Part shown: positions 54,943 through 64,000 of the stretch, piece by piece
How the letters are laid out: each line of letters starts with the position of its first letter
Numbering within the stretch: the stretch's first letter is position 1
Assembly (NCBI GenBank): GCA_947643665.1
Contig: CANRWW010000011.1
Span: 1-64,000, forward strand
Direction: 5' to 3'
DNA length: 64,000 nt
Origin: an uncultured Porphyromonadaceae bacterium
GTDB taxonomy: Bacteria; Bacteroidota; Bacteroidia; Bacteroidales; Muribaculaceae
Notes under the pieces: model-generated
Told to the model about the DNA's origin: nothing
Databases searched by the model: none
What the model saw: the letters and a program-made list of their open reading frames with translations, nothing else
Translations under genes and position numbers: made by a program

Positions 54943-57900
54943 ATGATAAAAATCAAGAGGCTGACGCAGCTGTTAGGATCTGTTGCGTTAGGGTTGTGCT
55001 TTTTTTATGCAACTGCGCTGGCTTCAGACACAGGGCGTTTTATGTTTCGTTCGCCCGGTAAATCAGTGGCTGGTATGGCCATAGGACGTGCCGATGTGTC
55101 CAAGGGTGGAAATAGCATGTCACCGGATGGAGGCATAAGATCCATGAACACACTTCATAAGGTGACTGCAGCGGGAAGCATGCCGGAAACCAAGGCTCAT
55201 AATAATGATCTCCCCGCGCTTAAAGGGTTGATGATATATAGCTCGGCTTGGGGTTTCGGAAACAGTACAGGCGTATATGCGATAGATGCTTCTGACGGTT
55301 CCGCAAGTCTTATCCATGCAATGCCGGAGGTAAGCGGTGGCGGTACTATAGCCGGTACCTGTGCCGACGGTTATTTTTACGGGAGTTATTGTGAGGATTT
55401 TTATGGAAACATAAATACTTTGGTAAATTACCGTATGGATCTTGCAACCGGGAAAGTGGACAGCTACATATATGACAACCCAACATATGATGATGTGTCA
55501 ACCAACATGACATACGATGCATCGTTGCAAAAGATATATTCTATAAACTATGATGGATCAACGGATTATTATGCACTGACGGTGTTTGATCCTGTTGGTA
55601 ACAGCTATACGCCTGTCGGTGAGCTTGCTGAACACTATTATGCCATTTGTTCGGATTCGCATGGCCATATTTATGCGATAAATGATCTTGGCACTGTCGT
55701 GGAACTTGATCCAGGGACAGCAGCAGTGGTTAAGGAAGTGGCACAGACTAACATAGAACCCCGTTATTCCCAGTCGTGTACATGGAGTCCTAAAGACAAT
55801 CTGATATATTGGGCTGCCTGCAATGATATTGTGGCAGCTCTTGTTACGATAGACCCTGTTACGGGAAATGTGGAAACTGCCACTTATTTTCCTAACGATG
55901 AAGAATTTGTGGGGCTAAGTTGCTCGGATCCGGTAGAGAGCCCGTTGGCTCCTTCCGCCCCTGTGGATCTGTATGTAAGCTATCTGGTTGCCGGAGAGCT
56001 GTCTGCGATTATAAATTGCGAGGCACCTACAGTTACCGTGGAGGGTGAAAGACTTACAGGCGACCTTACATTGCATATTTATGTAGACAGCGAAGAGCTT
56101 TCTGTAAAGACAGTCAAACCGGGTGATAAGATAAGACAGGAAACGGTTCTGGGCGAGGGGGCGCACAGGATAGAAGTTATGTGTTCAAATGATGCAGGTA
56201 ACGGTATACGGGCTATTACGACAACTTTCGCAGGGGTAGATTTCCCGGCTGATGTGGCAGATCTTACGGCGTCTGCTGTGGATCATAATACAGTAAGGCT
56301 TGAATGGAGTGCCCCGCCGGCAGGTGGCCATGGGGGATGGTTTGACCAGTCGCTTCTCGCTTACAATGTGTTGCGTAACGATAATATTATAGCAGAGGGG
56401 GTGGTGTCTACGGTTTATACAGATGTGGTGGGAGACACTTTCGCAACAAATACATATGCCTTGCAGGTATGTTACGACAGTTCTGTATGCGGCGGTTCAA
56501 ACCAGGTGCGTGTGAATACCGGCGACCACCTGGCACTTCCTTATTATAATGACTTTGAGAATGAGGGGGATTTTGATCTGTTGGAAGTGCTTGACATTAA
56601 CGAGGATGGAAATACCTGGTTCCTGGATACGGAGTACAATACTGCAAGCTATAACTTCTCCCGTACTATGGGTGGTGACGATATTCTGGTCATGCCGATG
56701 ATAAAGGGTGAAAGTGGTCATGTTTACCGTATGGAATTCTTTACCCGTTCGGCTTCACAGTCATATCCAGACAAACTTGAAGTCGTATGTGGCAGCGAGC
56801 CTACATCGTCGGGTCTCGGAAATATACTTATGGATGGGCGTGTAATCAAAAACGAGGGGGAAAACCTGTATGTGGAGTTCGCCCCATCCTGTGACGGTCC
56901 TTTATATTTCGGATTCCATTGCGTGAGCGAGAAAGATATGTCGCGCCTGTTTGTAGATGACATAGCAATATCGGATTGCGGCAAATTGTCGGATCCGGCA
57001 CCTGTGACGAATCTTGAGATTGTTCCCGATGCAGATGGCGCACTGAGTGTGTCTATCAGTTTTACCGCTCCTGAAACCACGCTTGGAGGCACAGAGTTAA
57101 AATCTCTTGACGGTGTGGAAATATACAGGAACGGTAAACTCATACATACTATCCTGAATCCGGCACCTGGAGCCAATCTGGAGTACACTGATGACGAGGC
57201 CGATTTCGGATTCAATACATATTCCGTCGGTGCGGTAGCAGGTGGAAGCGGCATAAACCGTGTGGAGAGCAAAGTTTTCGTAGGCATATACCGTATGCCG
57301 TTCCATGTGGATCCTACATCTGAGGAATACAGCTTGTTCAGCATTCCTGGCGGTGAGAGGGATGGCACCTGGTATCATGACAGTGGAGAGAATGCCCTCA
57401 AGGTGACAACCTATGGCAGTGTGCAGAAAGATACATATATATTTACTCCTGCGATAGAGTTGACCGATGCCAATCTTGTAGAAGTCACGTTTGACTATCG
57501 TGCAGGTCTTGCATCCTGTACGGAGGAACTTGAAGTGACATTTGGCACATCGGCAGATGCATCCACACATAAGGTTGTGGACAGGTTTGAATTCAATAAT
57601 ACTGCTTATGCCTCCAGGCGCATAAGTTTTCCTGTGTCTTCCGCTGGTAGGTACTATATAGGTTTCCATGCTGTGAGCCAACCGAACCAGATGATGGTGC
57701 TGGTTCGCAACATAGGCCTTGACCGTGGCTCTCTGATGAGTGCGCCTGCAGCGGTAACCGGCATGGAAGTGAGAGGTGGAGATCGTGGCGCCCTTACGGC
57801 TGATGTAAGTTTCACGTTACCGCTAAGATCACTTGAGGGTGATAATCTGAGCGGTACACTTGGCGCGCGTCTTTACCGGGCAGACGGCACGTTGGCGGCA

Positions 57901-60204
57901 GTTGCCGAGGATCTTGCTCCAGGCAGCAAGGCGATGCTGACAGATGAAGAGGCGTCCCATGGGATCAATACATATACGGTAACTGCTACCAATGGCGACG
58001 GTGAAGGTGGACGTGCTGAGGCTTCAGGATGGATCGGGGTGGACGTACCGATGCATATACCATATCTTGACGCCCTTCCTACAAGTGACAATCTCAGGGC
58101 GGAACTGTCCTGGGATGCCCCGGTAAAGGGACTGCATGGGGGATATGTGGATCCTCACGCACTTAAGTATAACGTATATCAGTTGCAAGACAATTCATTG
58201 TATCTGATAAATACTACCGAGGGCAACGAGATAACAGTGATGCCTCAGGGTGGAAACGTGCAGGATTTCTATACCTTCTATGTGACAGCTGTTTCCGATG
58301 CAGGCGAAAGCCAGGCTGTGAGCACAGGTCTTGTAGTGGGTCCTCCTTATGAATTGCCCATGATAGAGACCGCTTCAAACAAGATAGTTACTGCCCTTCC
58401 ATGGATATCCGGCCCTCTTGAAGGTGAAGTGAACTGGGGTGTCGCAGACTTTATCAATTCGATAGATGTCATGGCTGAGGACGGCGGCATGTTCGTATGT
58501 TCGGCAGCTTTGCCGGAGCGCCGCCCCGGTATTGCCCGCATGCAGCTTCCAAAACTTGTGTTTGACGGGCTTAATGCTCCTACACTTACTTTCCACATGT
58601 ATCATTATCCTGTAAATGGGGCTTCGCTTAAAGTTTCGGTTACAACGGATGAGCTTGAATACGAAGAGGTGTTCAGCGCCAATGTAAATTCGATTGTAAG
58701 CGGCTGGAAGGAGTATTCCGTAAATCTGGCGGAATATAAGGATGCCCCATGGGTTGCAATTGTGTTTGACGGTGAGCTTGTAAATGGTGCGGCATATGTA
58801 ATCGTTGATGACATAGAGGTGGCAAACCGCTCGGTTTACGATCTGTACATCAACCGTGTCACCGGCAGGATTTCTCCTGAAGCAGGTATGACGCACAATT
58901 ATTCGGTAGAGGTCAGGAACAATGGCAAGGAAGCTGTTGATTTTGATGTGGAGATGCGTGTTAACGGTGTGCGTGAGAGCGTGGCCGCTTATGACCAGAA
59001 ACTTTCTGCCGGAAAAAGCACGACACTTGTTCTGCCATTGTCTGTACTTCCAGAGCATATCAACAATCAACTGGATGTTGAAATAGAGGTGCTTCCACGT
59101 GAATGGCAGGATGAGATACCGTCGAATAATATCAGTAGGTTCAGCCTAACTGCGATACAACCGGACAAGCCGGTGGTCACAGATCTTGCCGCCATGGATT
59201 CTGACAATGGTGTGAAGCTCTCCTGGAGCGCACCGAGCCTTGTGCCTGAACCGGTGACCGACAGTTTTACTGAATATGAATCGTTTGCATATGATAATTT
59301 CGGCGACTACAAGACTGTGGACAACGACGGGCTGATACCTTGTGGCATTGCGGGTGTTGAATTTCCCAACATGGGTACTCCTATGGCCTTCCAGATATGG
59401 GAGCCGAGAGCTGCGGGTGTTGATGTGGATGCAGAGATATGGCAGCCTCGCAGCGGAAACAAGTGCCTTGTGGCTTGGACTGCACTTTCCAGCTATGTGG
59501 AGCCGTTCAATGACGACTGGCTGATATCTCCTCTCCTTTATGTGAGCGACGCACCTCAGGAACTGAGTTTCTACGTGCGTCGTCCTGTGGGGACATATGG
59601 TGCCGAGAGTTTTGAGGTGCTTTATTCCACGACCGGCGATGACCCGGATGATTTCACCCTTTTAAAGAGCGAAACCGTGGCTAACGGTATTTGGAATGAA
59701 TGCAGGTATGACCTTCCAGCCGGTACGCGGCACTTTGCAATCAGGTATGTGAGCCGCAACCGTTTCGCATTGCTTTTTGATGACCTTACTTATACCCGTG
59801 CCACAGAGCGTGGTGAGATGCGGATAGAGGGATTCAATGTTTACCGTAACGGAAATAAGATAGGTGATGTGCCTGCTTCTTCAACCGGGTTTACGGATAC
59901 TGACGGAAACAATAGTTCTTATTACAATGTGACAACGGTTTATAATACCGGTGAATCGTTTATGTCCAACACGGCGCGTCTTTCTTCCGGCATCCTTGAT
60001 GTGATAGGGGAGGGCAATCCGGTCAATGTAAAGGGACATGAGGGTTATATCTATGTTAATGCCCCTGCCCATACTTTAATAACCGTGACATCTGCCGACG
60101 GTACGGTTTTTTATAGCGGATATACGACCGGTCGTATAGAATTGCATTCAGGAGTCTATCTGGTGACTGCCGGTGGTACGACTGCCAAAGTAGCTGTGAG
60201 GTAA
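54943..60204 (+). CDS. Giant secreted multidomain adhesin with T9SS sorting domain
   Basis: A protein of about 1753 residues. A signal peptide ends near ATALA. Residues about 90-345 are propeller-like (TGVYAIDASDG, WSPKDNLIYWAACND). Then fibronectin type III repeats (near 445, 700, 950, 1060 and 1440) alternate with choice-of-anchor J/cleaved-adhesin modules (about 540-700, 780-940, 1160-1310 and 1465-1630). A T9SS sorting domain closes it (ITVTSADGTVFY, HSGVYLVTAGG, VAVR). The last third aligns in order and wording with the C-terminal part of the protein at 34284-37388 (SFEVLYSTTGDDPDDF against TFEVLYSTGSTDPSDF). The longest frame starts at a TTG three codons earlier. Confidence 0.82.
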   Translation: MIKIKRLTQLLGSVALGLCFFYATALASDTGRFMFRSPGKSVAGMAIGRADVSKGGNSMSPDGGIRSMNTLHKVTAAGSMPETKAHNNDLPALKGLMIYSSAWGFGNSTGVYAIDASDGSASLIHAMPEVSGGGTIAGTCADGYFYGSYCEDFYGNINTLVNYRMDLATGKVDSYIYDNPTYDDVSTNMTYDASLQKIYSINYDGSTDYYALTVFDPVGNSYTPVGELAEHYYAICSDSHGHIYAINDLGTVVELDPGTAAVVKEVAQTNIEPRYSQSCTWSPKDNLIYWAACNDIVAALVTIDPVTGNVETATYFPNDEEFVGLSCSDPVESPLAPSAPVDLYVSYLVAGELSAIINCEAPTVTVEGERLTGDLTLHIYVDSEELSVKTVKPGDKIRQETVLGEGAHRIEVMCSNDAGNGIRAITTTFAGVDFPADVADLTASAVDHNTVRLEWSAPPAGGHGGWFDQSLLAYNVLRNDNIIAEGVVSTVYTDVVGDTFATNTYALQVCYDSSVCGGSNQVRVNTGDHLALPYYNDFENEGDFDLLEVLDINEDGNTWFLDTEYNTASYNFSRTMGGDDILVMPMIKGESGHVYRMEFFTRSASQSYPDKLEVVCGSEPTSSGLGNILMDGRVIKNEGENLYVEFAPSCDGPLYFGFHCVSEKDMSRLFVDDIAISDCGKLSDPAPVTNLEIVPDADGALSVSISFTAPETTLGGTELKSLDGVEIYRNGKLIHTILNPAPGANLEYTDDEADFGFNTYSVGAVAGGSGINRVESKVFVGIYRMPFHVDPTSEEYSLFSIPGGERDGTWYHDSGENALKVTTYGSVQKDTYIFTPAIELTDANLVEVTFDYRAGLASCTEELEVTFGTSADASTHKVVDRFEFNNTAYASRRISFPVSSAGRYYIGFHAVSQPNQMMVLVRNIGLDRGSLMSAPAAVTGMEVRGGDRGALTADVSFTLPLRSLEGDNLSGTLGARLYRADGTLAAVAEDLAPGSKAMLTDEEASHGINTYTVTATNGDGEGGRAEASGWIGVDVPMHIPYLDALPTSDNLRAELSWDAPVKGLHGGYVDPHALKYNVYQLQDNSLYLINTTEGNEITVMPQGGNVQDFYTFYVTAVSDAGESQAVSTGLVVGPPYELPMIETASNKIVTALPWISGPLEGEVNWGVADFINSIDVMAEDGGMFVCSAALPERRPGIARMQLPKLVFDGLNAPTLTFHMYHYPVNGASLKVSVTTDELEYEEVFSANVNSIVSGWKEYSVNLAEYKDAPWVAIVFDGELVNGAAYVIVDDIEVANRSVYDLYINRVTGRISPEAGMTHNYSVEVRNNGKEAVDFDVEMRVNGVRESVAAYDQKLSAGKSTTLVLPLSVLPEHINNQLDVEIEVLPREWQDEIPSNNISRFSLTAIQPDKPVVTDLAAMDSDNGVKLSWSAPSLVPEPVTDSFTEYESFAYDNFGDYKTVDNDGLIPCGIAGVEFPNMGTPMAFQIWEPRAAGVDVDAEIWQPRSGNKCLVAWTALSSYVEPFNDDWLISPLLYVSDAPQELSFYVRRPVGTYGAESFEVLYSTTGDDPDDFTLLKSETVANGIWNECRYDLPAGTRHFAIRYVSRNRFALLFDDLTYTRATERGEMRIEGFNVYRNGNKIGDVPASSTGFTDTDGNNSSYYNVTTVYNTGESFMSNTARLSSGILDVIGEGNPVNVKGHEGYIYVNAPAHTLITVTSADGTVFYSGYTTGRIELHSGVYLVTAGGTTAKVAVR

Positions 60205-60234
60205 TTTATAAGGTTGCCTTTCCAGGGCTTTGTT

Positions 60235-60278
60235 AAAACAGAAAAAGAGGTGCATTCATGTATCTCTTTTTCTGTTTT
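60235..60278 (+). terminator. Rho-independent terminator after the giant adhesin
   Basis: AAAACAGAAAAAGAG (60235-60249) pairs with CTCTTTTTCTGTTTT (60264-60278), followed by more T, 30 nt past the stop codon. Confidence 0.8.
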
Positions 60279-60308
60279 TTAAGGTGAGCCAAGCATATGC
60301 ATGGTTGG

Positions 60309-60316
60309 TAATTTTG
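60309..60316 (+). promoter_or_regulatory. -7 box overlapping the start of the orphan phage-like gene
   Basis: TAATTTTG fits the -7 consensus but ends only 1 nt before the ATG at 60318. Transcription would begin about 5 nt inside the frame, so the true start may be the next ATG, at 60330, or another promoter is used. No clear -33. Confidence 0.35.
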
Positions 60317-60317
60317 C

Positions 60318-62789
60318 ATGAAAAAAGGCATGGTAAAGAAGAGGCTTTCCGGGAAAAACGGATGTGGTGGAAGATTTGGCGGTATTTCCGATATGTTGTG
60401 TGGAGAAAGATTGGAAGGGGGCAGATTTGTGACCGGTAAGAATGTGAGAAGGGATGTTTTTGAGCCTGATGTATGGAAGAGTGCGGCACTCCCGGAGGTT
60501 GTGAGAGATGACGGATGGGTGCCGGCGGGTATAACGACGCTTGCGGCAGCTCCCGGAAAGATGGCGGTATGGTTTTCAAGGGGCAATGTGTTGGGGTATG
60601 CCGTGACTGGCACGGTCAATGTTCCTGACATAGCATGCAAGGTGACGACCCTCGGAATACTAAAAGGCGGGCTGGTACATGTGTCTGATCTGAATGATGG
60701 TGTTGTGCGGATTATGGTAAAAGGGGGCCGTGCCGTATATGCCACATATGATCTCCAGGGTATAATGACTTTTTGCGGTGAGATGCCCCAGTTGCCATGG
60801 TTGCACTTTTTGCGTGCCAAGGAGATGAATCTGTCTGTTGGTATCGGTACGGTTGCCCTTTCAGGAAAAAGCGATCCTCGTGGGAATGCTCTTTCTGAAG
60901 ATGACGTGGCGATTGTAAGCAGGGCAGTCAAAGGCGCTTATAAAAAACTGAAGGCGTATGCAAATGGGACAGGTATGTTTCTGCAACCGGTCATAGCGCG
61001 TTATAGACTTCTGGATGGTACAGGAAGTACGGTTGTTGTGTCTCCGCCAGTGATGGTGGGCGCATCAGGAGGAGTGCAGTGTACGGGAGAGTTTACGCTG
61101 GCTTCGACCGACAGCCTTGCCACTGTTTCCGCCGGAAACCTGCATGGAGCCGCTTTCAGTTTGCATATCGCCGGGCTAGAGGAGATTATGGCTCCGTGGA
61201 ACCGTGTAGTAAAGCGTCTTGTCGTGGAGTTAAGCCCGGAGACAGATATTGTGGATGAAGATGGAGAATGCATGTCGCGTGTCAGCAATGACGGCCGGGA
61301 GGTGACCGTGAGTGTGACTCTTCCTGTTGGCAGTGAGGAAAGCCGCAGAAGGAATGTGCTCGGTTTGCTTGCTGATCCAGAAAAATTCGGAGAACATTTG
61401 ATTGTAGAAAATCCGTTTGGCTACGGATGTGCGGCAGAGGTTGCCGTCCCGGTATTCCCTTCAGCGAAGCGTTTGACAGAACCGTTTGGATTGCGCCGGC
61501 ATCCTGTACGTGATGCCGTGTCTTTTAATTATGTGGCTGATGCCGGGGGATGGGCGGTAGCGTGCGGGGAACGCCAGGAGCAGTTTGGCGGTTATCCTCC
61601 TGTATGCTTTTCAACAGTTTACGGATCGGGGATTTGGCGGGCGCTTGCAGAAGTGGACGTGGTGCGTGCAGATGGGAGTGTGCAGCACTATGTGAGTGTA
61701 TGCTCCGGTGACAATAATGTCCCTCTTGAATTTTCCCCGATGATCATGTTTCCGGATCCTAATGCACGTAAATTGACTTTGAGCCTTGAAAGCGGTGGCA
61801 AAACCATAAGTGAGACATACCATATGCAGTCTTTGCCTGATGCGGGTTGTGCCTGTTTTCTGAGTGAAGGATTCAAGGGGGTGTCACCACGTGGCGAACT
61901 TGCTTCTTTACCATCCTATGGCGGCGATATCCCAGGCGTTGAAGAACGTGCAGGTTATGTGGGTATATTTGATGGTCCGGCTATGGGGCGTGAACTTGAC
62001 AGCATATTGATTGAGACCGGTGCGGTAGCGGCGGCCAGCCCGGCACCGAGAAATGGGGGTTCATGGGATTTCTCGCGTGTGCGGCTTCTTCTTTTCGGCG
62101 GTAATGGGACTAGTGTCGCTACTATTGACAAAGATGGACGTTTCCACTCGGTGGCGCCCATGGATAGCCGTCCTGTGAGAGATGCCAGTGCCGTCTGCCG
62201 CGCATCAGGCTCCAAGGGGCTTACGCATTTTGTTGTGGCAGGCGGTGATCTTATAGAGGTGTCGCGCAGTGGTGTCGCTACATTATTGTCTCACTGCTTT
62301 GCCAAACGTGTCGGATGGTGCGGGCGTTGGAATGAGTTGTGGCTGTCTGGAGGAGGTAAAGCACCAAGGCGAATTGATCCACGACGCCCTATGGAGGTTA
62401 TTGAAGTCTGTGGTGCCACGGTGGGTATGTCTCCTTGTTTCCGTCAGTGGTGTGGCAGGCAGTTGATAGTTTCTGATACGGGTCATGTGTGTGATGTTGA
62501 AAATGAGAATGATTCAGTTGTGGATGTGGCTCTTGCGCTCCGGTATGACATGGGAGGAATTGGTGGCAAGCCGTATGTAAATCTGCTTGCGGATGTATTT
62601 GCGGCACGATATCACGGCAGTGTTGGGATATATGGGGACAATGGCACTGCTCTTCCTGAATTATTGTGTTCTTATAGGGTAGACGGGGAGTTGAATATGC
62701 CGTCCAGTATGAGGATGGCAGTTCCTAGACGAAGGTTTTTGGAGCTGCATGTGGCAGGGGAAGCGGCCGGAATGGCAGTCAGGAACTGA
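60318..62789 (+). CDS. Orphan 823-residue protein resembling a Bacteroidales phage structural protein
   Basis: No signal peptide or membrane segment. The protein is beta-rich throughout. Its layout recalls a family of large proteins in Bacteroidales phages and prophages: an N-terminal tour of WFSRGN / TTLGILKGG strands, a Lys-rich helical piece (AVKGAYKKLKAYANGTG), the strand pair FLQPVIARYRLLDGTGS with SPPVMVG, a central PWNRVVKRLVVELSPETD, and a C-terminal block with ALALRYD, VNLLADVFAARYH, VGIYGDNG and RRFLELHVAG. This is recognition of layout, not a database match. It has a terminator on its left and hairpins on its right, with no other phage gene nearby. G/T-rich codon use is like that of its right-hand neighbours. 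The alternative is a domesticated surface or intracellular scaffold. Confidence 0.55.
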   Translation: MKKGMVKKRLSGKNGCGGRFGGISDMLCGERLEGGRFVTGKNVRRDVFEPDVWKSAALPEVVRDDGWVPAGITTLAAAPGKMAVWFSRGNVLGYAVTGTVNVPDIACKVTTLGILKGGLVHVSDLNDGVVRIMVKGGRAVYATYDLQGIMTFCGEMPQLPWLHFLRAKEMNLSVGIGTVALSGKSDPRGNALSEDDVAIVSRAVKGAYKKLKAYANGTGMFLQPVIARYRLLDGTGSTVVVSPPVMVGASGGVQCTGEFTLASTDSLATVSAGNLHGAAFSLHIAGLEEIMAPWNRVVKRLVVELSPETDIVDEDGECMSRVSNDGREVTVSVTLPVGSEESRRRNVLGLLADPEKFGEHLIVENPFGYGCAAEVAVPVFPSAKRLTEPFGLRRHPVRDAVSFNYVADAGGWAVACGERQEQFGGYPPVCFSTVYGSGIWRALAEVDVVRADGSVQHYVSVCSGDNNVPLEFSPMIMFPDPNARKLTLSLESGGKTISETYHMQSLPDAGCACFLSEGFKGVSPRGELASLPSYGGDIPGVEERAGYVGIFDGPAMGRELDSILIETGAVAAASPAPRNGGSWDFSRVRLLLFGGNGTSVATIDKDGRFHSVAPMDSRPVRDASAVCRASGSKGLTHFVVAGGDLIEVSRSGVATLLSHCFAKRVGWCGRWNELWLSGGGKAPRRIDPRRPMEVIEVCGATVGMSPCFRQWCGRQLIVSDTGHVCDVENENDSVVDVALALRYDMGGIGGKPYVNLLADVFAARYHGSVGIYGDNGTALPELLCSYRVDGELNMPSSMRMAVPRRRFLELHVAGEAAGMAVRN

Positions 62790-62804
62790 GGGACAGATCA
62801 GTTG

Positions 62805-62826
62805 GTGGCGCTCATAAGAGCGCCAC
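62805..62826 (+). terminator. Hairpin after the orphan phage-like gene
   Basis: GTGGCGCTC-ATAA-GAGCGCCAC, a 9-bp GC-rich stem 15 nt past the stop, followed at once by a second small repeat CACATT / AATGTG. No T-run. Confidence 0.55.
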
Positions 62827-62913
62827 ACATTTGAAAATGTGACATTATAGAAAAGCATAGTTTCAAAACCGAAGTAGGGAAAGGGAGTGATAATGTCTAA
62901 AAAAACTAAAAAA

Positions 62914-62945
62914 TTTGGTAGGGAGTGGCTGTTGAGCTAATTTTG
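62914..62945 (+). promoter_or_regulatory. Promoter of the DUF2723 gene
   Basis: TTTG (62914-62917), 20-nt spacer, TAATTTTG (62938-62945): a full Bacteroidota promoter. The leader to the ATG at 63047 is about 95 nt and holds several imperfect TGCGT(A/G) repeats of unknown meaning. Confidence 0.75.
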
Positions 62946-63046
62946 CATGATATTGCGCGTATTGCGTGATATCATGTTTTTTGTATATTGTGCGTAGTGC
63001 GTGGTGTAGACGCATGGTGCATGTATTTTGCAGACATTTAAGGCTG

Positions 63047-64000
63047 ATGAAAAAATACAGTATTATCAACAATGCGCTTGGGTGGTTGTGCTTCCTCATC
63101 GCAGCGGTAACGTATCTTCTGACGGTTGAGCCCACGGCGAGTTTCTGGGACTGTCCGGAGTTTATAGCACAGGGTACGAAACTTGAAGTGGGTCATCCGC
63201 CCGGCAACCCAATTTTTATGCTTGCGGCACGCTTTTTCGTGAATTTCGCGTGTGGGGACATGTCTAAGGCCGCGTTGATGGTCAACTCTATGTCAGCACT
63301 TCTGTCAGCAGGCACGATATTGCTTCTTTTCTGGACGATAACGCACCTGGTAAAGCGGTTGATAGTAAAGGATGATGCCGATGAAGTATCGGTGATGCAG
63401 ATGCTTGTGATTTTCGGTTCCGGTTTGTGCGGCGCTTTGATGTATGCCTGGAGCGATACTTTCTGGTTCTCCGCAGTCGAAGGTGAAGTATATGCTTTTT
63501 CATCGTTTTGTACAGCCTTGGTGTTTTGGCTGATTCTGAAATGGGAGAACCGTGCCGATCAGCCCCATTCAGACCGTTATCTGGTGCTTATTGCTTATAT
63601 AATAGGTGTTTCCATTGCTGTCCACTTGCTCAACCTGCTGTGTATACCAGCTATCGTACTGGTGGTTTATTACCGTAAATTCAAAAATACGACAGCCACA
63701 GGGTCGCTGATCGCGCTGGGTATTTCCGCAGTGATAGTTGGTCTTATTCTCTATGGCCTGGTTCCCGGATTCATTGAGATTGCCCAATATTTCGAACTGT
63801 TTTTCGTGAACAGTGTGGGACTTGGCTACAACATGGGCGTGCTTATCTATGCGGTGATGTTTATCGCCGTCATGATATGGTGTATCAAAGCATTGTATGA
63901 GCAAAAAAACGCGCTTAAGATAAAACTCCTGTTCCTGGCCTCGATAGTGATGTCAGGCATACCGTTTATAGGGAGTTCCATATGGATTCCGGTTGTGATA
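63047..64000 (+). CDS. DUF2723 polytopic membrane protein, N-terminal part
   Basis: The window ends inside this gene; 318 codons are visible. The N-terminus (LTVEPTASFWDCPEFIA, then KLEVGHPPGNPIFML) is the DUF2723 signature: a membrane segment, then a short periplasmic loop with Asp-Cys-Pro-Glu and a Gly-His-Pro-Pro-Gly motif, as in GT-C glycosyltransferases. Six to eight membrane segments follow (for example 76-98, 117-134, 150-170, 185-208). The human relative TMEM260 is an O-mannosyltransferase; a sugar-transfer role here is an inference. Its full promoter lies just upstream. Confidence 0.88.
   Translation, partial: MKKYSIINNALGWLCFLIAAVTYLLTVEPTASFWDCPEFIAQGTKLEVGHPPGNPIFMLAARFFVNFACGDMSKAALMVNSMSALLSAGTILLLFWTITHLVKRLIVKDDADEVSVMQMLVIFGSGLCGALMYAWSDTFWFSAVEGEVYAFSSFCTALVFWLILKWENRADQPHSDRYLVLIAYIIGVSIAVHLLNLLCIPAIVLVVYYRKFKNTTATGSLIALGISAVIVGLILYGLVPGFIEIAQYFELFFVNSVGLGYNMGVLIYAVMFIAVMIWCIKALYEQKNALKIKLLFLASIVMSGIPFIGSSIWIPVVI

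Noticed and set aside
58375-59070. Minus-strand frame of 231 codons opposite the giant adhesin
   Set aside because: Lies wholly inside a coherent, domain-bearing plus-strand gene and has no own features.
62940-63035. TGCGT-type short repeats before the DUF2723 gene, considered as a CRISPR or tandem array
   Set aside because: Units are irregular, 5-7 nt and without spacers of constant length; at most a simple-sequence leader.

Overview
The window looks like a near-origin chromosome segment of a Bacteroidales bacterium, most likely Muribaculaceae or a close relative. The pointers are Bacteroidota-type promoters (TTTG, about 20 nt, TAnnTTTG), porV next to ispF, a PorZ-like protein, several secreted proteins with type IX secretion (T9SS) C-terminal sorting domains, a fused SpmA/SpmB protein, a PCMD-domain protein and a DUF2723 protein. 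I see no rRNA or tRNA gene, no CRISPR array and no insertion sequence.

Left part, 0-17 kb, is mostly minus strand. It holds an SDR oxidoreductase; a T9SS-exported DUF4465 protein behind a clear cobalamin riboswitch; the unit spmAB-ybeY-mnmG-apt, with a perfect parS site between mnmG and apt; a divergent lipid A/LPS group (phosphoethanolamine transferase facing a PAP2 phosphatase and a WaaP-like kinase); and pdxJ-exbB-exbD-tonB followed by a glycosyltransferase and a nucleoside kinase.

Middle part, 17-42.6 kb, is all plus strand. It holds a truncated CBS-protein remnant, nadK, a YgjP-like metalloprotein, a GH13 enzyme, a receiver-only response regulator, a GH2 enzyme, a YfhO membrane protein, a methyltransferase-like protein, xerD, porV-ispF, a PCMD protein, an M6 protease and a large adhesin. 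It ends with an envelope cluster: acyltransferase, sigma-54 activator, LptE, TPR protein, SecG and an outer-membrane protein.

At about 42.7-43.15 kb a gene-free AT-rich stretch carries one perfect and several near-perfect DnaA boxes. Base composition of plus-strand genes shifts to G-rich to its right. I read this as the chromosomal replication origin, which fits the parS site and mnmG about 38-40 kb away.

Right part, 43-64 kb, holds nadA-leuS, rdgB-porZ, a small unknown protein, an acyltransferase, a T9SS cargo protein, pfkA (minus strand), a 1753-residue paralogue of the left-hand adhesin, an orphan protein that resembles a Bacteroidales phage structural protein, and the start of a DUF2723 membrane protein. 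Type IX secretion runs through the whole window: PorV and PorZ-like machinery plus five likely cargo proteins, one of them probably controlled by vitamin B12.
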